Made by a program: the position numbers and the translations under genes. This document shows, in pieces, positions 21,601 to 27,218 of a stretch of 27,218 nt of DNA. Every line of letters starts with the position of its first letter. Position 1 is the stretch's first letter. A model generated the notes under the pieces. That model made no database searches. It worked only from the letters and a program-made list of their open reading frames with translations, and was not told where the DNA came from. The DNA is taken from positions 1-27,218 of the forward strand of contig CAJGCA010000018.1 of assembly GCA_904501705.1 (NCBI GenBank). Direction: 5' to 3'. This stretch comes from Clostridiaceae bacterium. GTDB taxonomy: Bacteria > Bacillota > Clostridia > Oscillospirales > Acutalibacteraceae.

Positions 21601-22345
21601 TGTTATTATCCTCCTCAGGCACGGTGTTGTCCCATTCCTCGGGCGGGCGCATCTGCACCTGCTGCTCCTTACCCTCGCCATCGACGCTGATGCGCTTGGA
21701 CTTGATGAGCTCGAGCAGGGCGAGGAAGGTCGCGACCATCTCGGACTTAGACTCCGCCTTCTCAAACAGCGAATGATACTTCACCGACTTGCGGGTGTAC
21801 AACCGCCGTAGCACGTACGCAATGCGGGAGGACACCGACACGATCTTACGCGCTACGATGCCGCTAAACGCCTGCGCGGGCGGCGGTAAGCGCCGTTTTC
21901 CGCGTCCCGCCGCGGCGAGGAACGCGTCCAGCATCTCGCTCGGCTGATGGGTGCGGCGATAGGTCAGATCCGGCTCGATCTCAGTCGGCTCGCGCACGAA
22001 CAAGTCGCTACCAATATAGTCGGTCGCGAGCCGTCGTGCCATCTGCTGACACAGCTGATACTCGATGAGTTGTCCCGTCAGTTCGCGGCGAAGCTCCTCT
22101 GTCTCTTCCTCATACCGCGGCAACAGCATCACCGACTTAATATGCACCAGGCGCGCCGCCATCTCGAGGAACTCGCTGGCGACGTCCATATTGTACTCTT
22201 TCATTTCCTTGATCGCGGCGAGGTACTGCTCCAGCACCTCGGCGATGGGAATGTCGTAGATATTCAGTTTATTCTTCTGCACGAGGAAGAGCAACAAGTC
22301 AAGCGGCCCTTCAAAATCACGCAGTTTATAGGATATTGTTTCCAT
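21590..22345 (-). CDS. scpA: Segregation and condensation protein A
   Basis: ScpA is the kleisin that bridges the two SMC heads. The 251-residue protein begins METISYKLRDFEGPLDLLLF, the family's defining N-terminal signature, followed by KNKLNIYDIPIAEVLEQYL. A middle linker (about 75-165) follows and then the C-terminal winged helix with MVATFLALLELIKSKRI. AGGAG 7 bases before the ATG at 22345 supports the start. It is the second gene of the operon, 31 bases after the M50 protease gene. Confidence 0.95.
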   Translation of the reverse strand: METISYKLRDFEGPLDLLLFLVQKNKLNIYDIPIAEVLEQYLAAIKEMKEYNMDVASEFLEMAARLVHIKSVMLLPRYEEETEELRRELTGQLIEYQLCQQMARRLATDYIGSDLFVREPTEIEPDLTYRRTHQPSEMLDAFLAAAGRGKRRLPPPAQAFSGIVARKIVSVSSRIAYVLRRLYTRKSVKYHSLFEKAESKSEMVATFLALLELIKSKRISVDGEGKEQQVQMRPPEEWDNTVPEEDNNNGN

Positions 22346-22376
22346 TCCTACGCTCCTGTATGCGTATATTTCAAGT

Positions 22377-23042
22377 TTACAGCTCGAATAGGGCAAAGAG
22401 AATCGTGAACACACCGTTACGCAGTGCCAACAGCGGGCCGTCCAGCACTCCCGTCATCAGCAGCACAAACAGACCCATCGTGATATAACGGCTGTTCACC
22501 TCGAGGAAATACGCCCATTTCCCCGGCAGCAGGCTGCTCCACAGCCGCGAGCCGTCAAGCGGCGGAATGGGCAGCAGATTAAACACCGCGAGCGAGATAT
22601 TGACCGACGCGATAACTTTGATGAGTATCAGCCACAGAGCATTAAACACCGCCTCATCCGTAACAAAGAACAAACTCACGCGGAAGATCGCCACCGCCGC
22701 GACCGCCAACAACAGGTTAGACAGCGGTCCTGCCAGCGCAACGAGAATCATATCGCGCTTATAGTTGCGGAAATTGCGCGGATTAACGGGAACGGGCTTC
22801 GCATAGCCGATGCCGACGGTGAGCATCATCACCGTACCCCACACATCCAAGTGCTTGAACGGGTTGAGCGTCAGACGCCCGTGCCACTTCGCCGTGTCAT
22901 CGCCGCACAGATGCGCCGCGAAGGCGTGCGCCAGCTCGTGCACGGGCAAAATGAGCAGAATCAGCACCGCGTAGCCGAACATCAGATAGAGAATGGACGC
23001 AACATCCATCTCTTCCCGATTTTGCATAAATTGCAGTAACAT
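22377..23042 (-). CDS. Site-2 protease family (M50) membrane metalloprotease
   Basis: This intramembrane zinc protease-like protein has 221 residues. The zinc motif HELAH is at 35-39 within the first helix. NPFKHLDVWGTV and NLLPIPPLDGSR (about 155-166, Asp 163 as third ligand) complete the active site. It lacks PDZ domains, so it belongs to the small YwhC/SREBP-type group. The start at 23042 has GAGG 8 bases upstream; the open frame continues upstream into the promoter, which rules out the longer version. It leads the scpAB operon, as in many Clostridia. Confidence 0.9.
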   Translation of the reverse strand: MLLQFMQNREEMDVASILYLMFGYAVLILLILPVHELAHAFAAHLCGDDTAKWHGRLTLNPFKHLDVWGTVMMLTVGIGYAKPVPVNPRNFRNYKRDMILVALAGPLSNLLLAVAAVAIFRVSLFFVTDEAVFNALWLILIKVIASVNISLAVFNLLPIPPLDGSRLWSSLLPGKWAYFLEVNSRYITMGLFVLLMTGVLDGPLLALRNGVFTILFALFEL

Positions 23043-23081
23043 AACCAAAACCTCGCATAGGCATATTGATAGACAGTATAT

Positions 23082-23110
23082 ATCATACCAAAATATGATA
23101 AAAAATACAA
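23082..23110 (-). promoter_or_regulatory. Promoter of the M50-scpAB-rluB operon
   Basis: On the minus strand, TTGTAT (23105-23110), 17-base spacer, TATGAT (23082-23087). It diverges from the rpmB promoter. No internal terminator is seen down to 17587, so eight genes may share it. Confidence 0.7.
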
Positions 23111-23169
23111 GCCCTTCTGCAAAGAAAGCAGGTAAAAGAAACTTTTTTTGCAAAGGTTGTAAAAAACAC

Positions 23170-23198
23170 TTGATTTTTTTCGGGAAATCTGCTAATAT
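23170..23198 (+). promoter_or_regulatory. Promoter of rpmB
   Basis: TTGATT (23170-23175), 17-base spacer, TAATAT (23193-23198). A leader of about 85 bases follows before the start codon. Confidence 0.7.
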
Positions 23199-23214
23199 AG
23201 TCCCGTTGCTTTGC

Positions 23215-23267
23215 GCAGAGGTGTTTCCCTCTGCCTCAGACTATGCCGGATAGGTCTAATTGACCTA
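23215..23267 (+). promoter_or_regulatory. Structured leader of rpmB
   Basis: Two hairpins are visible: GCAGAGG (23215-23221) with CCTCTGC (23228-23234), and TAGGTC (23251-23256) with GACCTA (23262-23267). The second ends about 6 bases before the AAGGAGG. They could form an autoregulatory ribosomal-protein leader; I do not recognise a named class. Confidence 0.4.
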
Positions 23268-23289
23268 AACAAGAAGGAGGTGCAGAACC

Positions 23290-23478
23290 ATGGCAAAATG
23301 TGATTTCTGCGGCAAGAGTGTTACCTTTGGTATTCGTGTGTCCCACTCCCACAGACGGTCTAACCGCAGCTGGAAGCCCAACATCTGCCGCGTAAAGGCG
23401 ATTGTTGACGGCTCCCCCAAGAGAGTGTACGCCTGCACCCGTTGCCTGCGTTCCGGAAAGGTTACCCGCGCGGTGTAA
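23290..23478 (+). CDS. rpmB: 50S ribosomal protein L28
   Basis: This 62-residue ribosomal protein starts MAKCDFCGKSVTFGIRVSHS and has the RSWKPNICRVKA segment typical of L28. Cysteine pairs at C4/C7 and C49/C52 (CDFC, CTRC) make it the zinc-ribbon (C+) form. AAGGAGG is well placed before the ATG. It is monocistronic, closed by a strong terminator. Confidence 0.97.
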   Translation: MAKCDFCGKSVTFGIRVSHSHRRSNRSWKPNICRVKAIVDGSPKRVYACTRCLRSGKVTRAV

Positions 23479-23497
23479 TTCCAAACTCACAAACAAC

Positions 23498-23540
23498 CAA
23501 GGTCTTTCGGCTTTTCACCGAGAGACCTTGTTGTTTTTTG
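23498..23540 (+). terminator. Terminator of rpmB
   Basis: CAAGGTCTTTCGG (23498-23510) and CCGAGAGACCTTG (23518-23530) form a 13-bp stem with one wobble pair, followed by TTGTTTTTTG. It separates rpmB from sigG. Confidence 0.9.
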
Positions 23541-23569
23541 TATACATCTTCGACGTCCTGCCCATACTG
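23540..23569 (+). promoter_or_regulatory. Sigma-F-type promoter of sigG
   Basis: GTATA (23540-23544), exactly 15 bases, then GCCCATACTG (23560-23569). The published Bacillus sigma-F pattern is GYWTA, 15 bases, GGNNANAHTR; only the second G differs. It overlaps the end of the rpmB terminator and lies about 25 bases before the sigG start. No sigma-A promoter is evident, as expected for a forespore gene. Confidence 0.65.
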
Positions 23570-23593
23570 TTTTCGAAAGGATGGGATGGCGAA

Positions 23594-24361
23594 ATGTATA
23601 ACAAGGTGGAAATTTGCGGTGTCAACACCGCAACCCTCAAAGTGCTGACAGAAGCGGAGAAAATCGCTCTGCTCAGGCAGATGCAGGCAGGTGATAAGCA
23701 AGCGCGCGAAAAACTGGTCAACGGCAACCTGCGACTGGTGCTCAGCGTCATTCAGCGCTTCACCCAGCGCGGAGAAAATCTCGACGATCTCTTTCAGGTC
23801 GGATGCATCGGACTCATCAAGGCCATCGACAACTTTGATCTCTCTCTCGACGTACGCTTCAGCACCTATGCCGTGCCGATGATCATCGGCGAGATCCGCC
23901 GCTATCTACGGGACAACAACGCCATCCGCATCAGCCGCAGTATGCGGGACACCGCCTACCGCGCGATGCAGGCGAAGGAGCAGCTGATGGCGGAAAATCA
24001 CCGCGAGCCGACCATCGAGGAGATTGCGAAGCATCTCGAACTGCCGAAGGAGGAGATCGTTGTCGCGCTCGAGGCGATCGTCGACCCCGTGTCGCTGTAC
24101 GAGCCGATCTACAACGACGGCGGCGACACCATCTACGTGATGGATCAGGTCAGCGACCGAAACGACGACAAAAGCTGGCTCGACGAGATCGCGCTCAAGG
24201 AAGCGATCTCGAACCTGAGCGACCGCGAGCGCAAGATCCTTAATCTGCGGTTTTTCAAAGGACTGACGCAGGTAGAGGTGTCGGGCGAGATCGGTATCTC
24301 GCAGGCGCAGGTCAGCCGTCTGGAAAAAGGCGCGCTAGATAAGATCAAAAAGGAATTGTGA
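23594..24361 (+). CDS. sigG: Sporulation sigma factor sigma-G
   Basis: Sigma-G drives late forespore gene expression. The 255-residue protein begins MYNKVEICGVNT, the hallmark N terminus of SigG, with region 2 (REKLVNGNLRLVLSVIQRF, then ENLDDLFQVGCIGLIKAIDN), region 3 (about 125-175) and region 4 with TQVEVSGEIGISQAQVSRLE. The frame is open upstream through rpmB's end, but AAAGGAT and the promoter place the start at 23594. In Bacillus and many Clostridia sigG follows spoIIGA-sigE; here it stands alone after rpmB. Confidence 0.95.
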   Translation: MYNKVEICGVNTATLKVLTEAEKIALLRQMQAGDKQAREKLVNGNLRLVLSVIQRFTQRGENLDDLFQVGCIGLIKAIDNFDLSLDVRFSTYAVPMIIGEIRRYLRDNNAIRISRSMRDTAYRAMQAKEQLMAENHREPTIEEIAKHLELPKEEIVVALEAIVDPVSLYEPIYNDGGDTIYVMDQVSDRNDDKSWLDEIALKEAISNLSDRERKILNLRFFKGLTQVEVSGEIGISQAQVSRLEKGALDKIKKEL

Positions 24362-24363
24362 TG

Positions 24364-24395
24364 AAAAGCCCTCTGTCAATCGGCAGAGGGCTTTT
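24364..24395 (+). terminator. Terminator of sigG
   Basis: AAAAGCCCTCTG (24364-24375) and CAGAGGGCTTTT (24384-24395) form a 12-bp stem starting 2 bases after the stop codon; T-rich sequence follows. Confidence 0.9.
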
Positions 24396-24428
24396 GAAAC
24401 TTTTCTGACTAGAATATGGTAAAAACAG

Positions 24429-24457
24429 TTGCTTTTTCTGCTTGTTTGCGGTATTCT
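24429..24457 (+). promoter_or_regulatory. Promoter of beta-helix gene
   Basis: TTGCTT (24429-24434), 17-base spacer, TATTCT (24452-24457), about 30 bases before the start codon. Confidence 0.55.
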
Positions 24458-24487
24458 TACCTTACCATTGGCAAGGAGGGACACCCA

Positions 24488-25957
24488 ATGAACAACACAA
24501 CCGAAAAACCGTATACCGGTAATGCTGCAATCCTCTACAATGAGCAGCACAGCAGCGTCGACGAACAGGCAGAGGCGATGCGTCAGCGCATACTCGCCTA
24601 CCCCGACACCGTAAAGCCATCCGCCAGCGGCACGACCTACTACATATCCTTTAACGGCAACGATGCGAATGACGGCACGTCGCCCGAAACCGCGTGGCGC
24701 ACCACCGACCATCTGCGCGATGAGCAAAACCCGCTGGGGCACGGTGACGTCGTTCTGTTTGAACGCGGCGGCATCTACCGCAGACGCTTTGGTCTGACGG
24801 CGGGCGTGTCCTACGCCGCCTACGGCGAAGGACCCAAACCCTGCATCTACGGCGGTCCGCACAACTATAACGACCCCGCTCTGTGGGTGAGAACCGATAT
24901 CCCGAACGTGTGGAAGGTGGACACCAAGGGGCTCGGCGACGTCGGCAACTTTGTGTTCGATCACGGCGTGCATTGCGCGAAAAAGACGCTCAACATCAAC
25001 CAGCTCATCGAAGAGTTCTGCCTCTACTGCGATAACGAGAACGAGGTCACCTACCTCTATCACAGCGCAGGCAACCCCGCCGAGTGCTACGGTGATATCG
25101 AGATCTCCCCCGCCGGCTCGCTGCTGCACGCACCATTCGGCAACAACGTCAACATCATCATCGAAAACTTGTGCCTCAAATACACGGGTGCGCACGGTAT
25201 CGGTATGGCACGAGACACTGACAACATCACCGTGCGCGGCTGTGAGATCGGCTGGATCGGCGGCTCCTACACCAAATGGGGCGCGCTCGGCAACGGCTTC
25301 GAGGTGCTGGATAACTGCAACAACATCGTCGCGGAGGATAACTGGATCTACCAATGCTACGACGCGGGGCTGACCCACCAGTCGGGGCATCCCAACGGTA
25401 CGCTCGAGCAACACATCTATTATCGCCGCAATCTTGTCGAGTATTGCAATTACAATATCGAGTATTTTGTCAACTCCACCTACGGCAAGGTGAAAGATTC
25501 CGTTTACGAGGACAATATCCTGCGCTTCGCGGGCTACGGCTTCGGTTCTCTGTGGCGCGTGCAGAGCGAGGACAGCGCGACCGCTAACGTAAACGGCTGG
25601 CGTCGACCGATGCCCTGTGAGAATTTCGTCATCCGCAATAACATCTTCGACACCTCGGGCCGTTATCAGATCACTTCCAAGCATACCAACAACGAGTTCG
25701 GACCAACGGTCGTGGGTAACACGTGGATCTTAGACAACCAGCCCGACTCTGCCGTTGCGCTACAGATCGACAATAGAACCGAAGGCTGGATTCAGGGGCC
25801 CCACACGCTGTGGGCGCGGTCAAAAGAGGAAGCGGAAGAGAACGTGCGCAAGATCGACTCCGCTCCCGCCGAGATCCGCTACGAGGAAAGAGAACACACC
25901 GAAAAACGCGTGTCTCGCCGCATCGAAAAAGACGAAATCAACATCGCCAACATCTAA
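24488..25957 (+). CDS. Right-handed parallel beta-helix protein, cytoplasmic
   Basis: This 489-residue protein resembles the polysaccharide lyase/glycosidase beta-helix group. Near the N terminus is YYISFNGNDANDGTSPETAW, the entry motif of many such proteins, followed by GDVVLFERGGIYR. Repeated short coils come next (NVNIIIENLCLKYTGAHGI, NITVRGCEIGWIGG, NNIVAEDNWIYQCYD, ENFVIRNNIFDTSG). A charged C-terminal tail (about 450-489, Glu/Lys/Arg-rich) ends it. There is no signal peptide or membrane helix, so it probably works inside the cell on imported oligosaccharides, or is exported in a non-classical way. GGAGGG precedes the ATG. No transporter or other carbohydrate gene is adjacent. The substrate is unknown. 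Confidence 0.82.
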   Translation: MNNTTEKPYTGNAAILYNEQHSSVDEQAEAMRQRILAYPDTVKPSASGTTYYISFNGNDANDGTSPETAWRTTDHLRDEQNPLGHGDVVLFERGGIYRRRFGLTAGVSYAAYGEGPKPCIYGGPHNYNDPALWVRTDIPNVWKVDTKGLGDVGNFVFDHGVHCAKKTLNINQLIEEFCLYCDNENEVTYLYHSAGNPAECYGDIEISPAGSLLHAPFGNNVNIIIENLCLKYTGAHGIGMARDTDNITVRGCEIGWIGGSYTKWGALGNGFEVLDNCNNIVAEDNWIYQCYDAGLTHQSGHPNGTLEQHIYYRRNLVEYCNYNIEYFVNSTYGKVKDSVYEDNILRFAGYGFGSLWRVQSEDSATANVNGWRRPMPCENFVIRNNIFDTSGRYQITSKHTNNEFGPTVVGNTWILDNQPDSAVALQIDNRTEGWIQGPHTLWARSKEEAEENVRKIDSAPAEIRYEEREHTEKRVSRRIEKDEINIANI

Positions 25958-25964
25958 TCGTATG

Positions 25965-26002
25965 AAAAAATCCGTGAGGACAAACGTCCTCACGGATTTT
26001 TT
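25965..26002. terminator. Bidirectional terminator between beta-helix gene and argF
   Basis: Perfect 17-bp arms at 25965-25981 and 25986-26002 (core TCCGTGAGGAC / GTCCTCACGGA) around AAAC, with A and T runs on each side. It serves both convergent genes. Confidence 0.93.
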
Positions 26003-26005
26003 CGT

Positions 26006-27001
26006 TTATTTTACCGCGCCGAGGGTGGCCGCCATCACGGCCTTGATGGTGTGCATACGGTTCTCCGCCTCGCGGAACACCACCGAGCGCTCGCTCTCGA
26101 ACACCTCGTCGGTGACCTCCATCGAGTCGCGACCGAAGCGCTCGCCCATCTCCTTGCCAACACCAGTCTTGTCATCGTGGAACGCGGGCAGGCAGTGCAT
26201 AAACACCGCATCCTCTGCCGCCATCTCCATAAGCGCCGTGTTCACCTGATAGGGTGCAAGCTCACGGATGCGCTCCTCCCACACCTCGACCGGCTCGCCC
26301 ATCGACACCCACACATCGGTGTAAATGACGTTAGCGCCCTTCACCGCCTCAGCGGGATCTTCGCAGAAACGTAAGGTCGCGCCCGTTTCGGCGGCGACCG
26401 CCTCGCACGCGGCGACCAGTTCGGGGTCAGGGAAATACTTCTTCGGCGCGCAGGCAGTGAAATTCAGCCCCATCTTCGCGCAACCGACCATCAGAGAGTT
26501 ACCCATATTATAGCGGGCATCACCCATATAGACAAAATTAATGCCCGCGAGCTTGCCGAACTGCTCACGGATGGTGAGAAAGTCGGCAAGGATCTGGGTC
26601 GGGTGGAACTCGTTGGTCAGTCCGTTCCACACAGGGACAGATGCGTATTTCGCCAGTTCCTCCACGATCTCCTGCCCGAAGCCGCGGTATTCGATGCCGT
26701 CGTAGATGCCGCTGAGCACACGCGCGGTATCGGCGATGCTCTCTTTCTTGCCGATCTGCGAGCCCGAGGGATCAAGATAGGTCGTACCCATACCAAGATC
26801 GTGCGCCGCCACCTCAAAGCTGCAGCGCGTACGGGTGCTGGTCTTTTCGAAAATTAGCGCGATGTTCTTGCCCTCGCACAGACGATGCGGAACACCTGCC
26901 TTCTTCTTTGCCTTAAACTCCGCCGCGAGGTCGATCAGCGCACTGATCTCCTCGGGCGTATAATCCAACAGCTTGAGAAAATCTCTGCCTGCAAAATTCA
27001 T
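26006..27001 (-). CDS. argF: Ornithine carbamoyltransferase
   Basis: This enzyme makes citrulline from ornithine and carbamoyl phosphate in arginine biosynthesis. The 331-residue protein has the carbamoyl-phosphate motif STRTR (55-59), HPTQ (133-136) and the ornithine loop HCLP (269-272). AAGGAG lies 8 bases before the ATG. It follows argD by 12 bases, which favours the biosynthetic ArgF over the catabolic ArcB, whose neighbours would be arcA and arcC. Confidence 0.96.
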   Translation of the reverse strand: MNFAGRDFLKLLDYTPEEISALIDLAAEFKAKKKAGVPHRLCEGKNIALIFEKTSTRTRCSFEVAAHDLGMGTTYLDPSGSQIGKKESIADTARVLSGIYDGIEYRGFGQEIVEELAKYASVPVWNGLTNEFHPTQILADFLTIREQFGKLAGINFVYMGDARYNMGNSLMVGCAKMGLNFTACAPKKYFPDPELVAACEAVAAETGATLRFCEDPAEAVKGANVIYTDVWVSMGEPVEVWEERIRELAPYQVNTALMEMAAEDAVFMHCLPAFHDDKTGVGKEMGERFGRDSMEVTDEVFESERSVVFREAENRMHTIKAVMAATLGAVK

Positions 27002-27013
27002 AATCAGCTCTCC

Positions 27014-27217
27014 TTATTCCGCACAGACTTCTTTAAGTACATTCAATGCTTTTGTAAGCGTTTCCATCGGGATATTGAGCGCAGGCAACAGACGCACCTT
27101 ATCCTTCGCCTTGATGACCAGCACGCCGCGTTCCATACAGCGGCGGATGACCTCGCCTGCGTCCTTCTCGGTCTTAATGCCAATCATCAGACCCATCCCC
27201 GATACACCGACAACGCC
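27014..27217 (-). CDS. argD: Acetylornithine aminotransferase, C-terminal fragment
   Basis: This is the last 67 or so residues of a class III aminotransferase, cut by the window edge. The visible part reads GVVGVSGMGLMIGIKTEKDA and continues to VRLLPALNIPMETLTKALNVL, matching the C-terminal domain of ArgD. The active-site lysine region is outside the window. The enzyme makes N-acetylornithine from the semialdehyde. It lies directly upstream of argF in one operon. Confidence 0.85.
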   Translation of the reverse strand, partial: GVVGVSGMGLMIGIKTEKDAGEVIRRCMERGVLVIKAKDKVRLLPALNIPMETLTKALNVLKEVCAE

Positions 27218-27218
27218 T

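Noticed and set aside
23402..23593. Longer sigG start upstream
   Set aside because: The extra stretch overlaps rpmB in another frame and the rpmB terminator. The family N terminus MYNKVEICGVNT begins at 23594.
24335..25684. 449-residue open frame on the minus strand
   Set aside because: It is antisense to the beta-helix gene and the end of sigG and crosses two clear promoters and a terminator. It has no recognisable domain.
1..27218. CRISPR arrays, restriction systems, toxin-antitoxin pairs, phage genes
   Set aside because: No regularly spaced repeats and no recognisable proteins of these kinds were found in any frame.

Overview
The window reads as chromosomal DNA from an anaerobic, endospore-forming member of the Clostridia, probably the Oscillospirales/Ruminococcaceae side. 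Signs of sporulation are a sigma-G gene with a sigma-F-type promoter and a GerW/YtfJ gene. Signs of anaerobic life are rubrerythrin, a biotin-dependent decarboxylase pair and a GGGtGRT protein next to a NifU-like scaffold. Coding DNA is GC-rich. Intergenic stretches are short and AT-rich, with clear TTGACA/TATAAT-type promoters and strong hairpin terminators. Organism placement is inference from gene content, not from a marker-gene tree.

Layout. 1-350: right end of an IS3-family insertion sequence, cut by the window edge. 376-912: rubrerythrin (minus). 1092-3622: KtrB/KtrA-type potassium uptake pair plus an ECF-transporter S component (plus). 3663-4191: orphan TagD-like cytidylyltransferase (minus) with a decayed small frame behind it. 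4361-7331: Crp/Fnr-type regulator followed by lipoprotein, permease and ATPase of a NitT/TauT-type ABC importer (plus). 7371-7760: tRNA-Ala(CGC) and a partial duplication of its 3' half, each followed by its own terminator and a conserved module. 7807-8289: small membrane-anchored protein. 8410-10890: copper-type P1B ATPase carrying a second metal-binding domain at its C terminus, with an internal start site that could make a free chaperone. 11089-12461: ECF sigma factor and likely anti-sigma partner (minus). 12594-13766: TcdA and a short DtxR/MntR-like regulator (plus).

13811-15525: GGGtGRT protein and NifU-like scaffold (minus). 15732-17493: carboxyltransferase (5S/OadA-like) and biotin carrier (minus). 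17587-23042: one long minus-strand operon: M50 protease, scpA, scpB, DUF2953, gerW/ytfJ, D,D-carboxypeptidase, rluB and a small unknown gene. These serve chromosome condensation, cell wall, spore germination and ribosome modification. 23290-24361: rpmB and sigG (plus). 24488-25957: cytoplasmic parallel beta-helix protein (plus). 26006-27217: argF and the 3' end of argD (minus).

Most of the window is ordinary core genome. The places that stand out are the copA-copZ fusion with its internal ribosome binding site, the degenerate tRNA/terminator duplication, the GGGtGRT/NifU-like pair of unknown function, the Crp-ABC cassette of unknown substrate, the stand-alone sigG with a near-consensus sigma-F promoter, and a 13-bp perfect hairpin buried in the transposase reading frame. 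No gene-free stretch exceeds 300 bases; the longest is 7520-7806, described under repeats and terminators.
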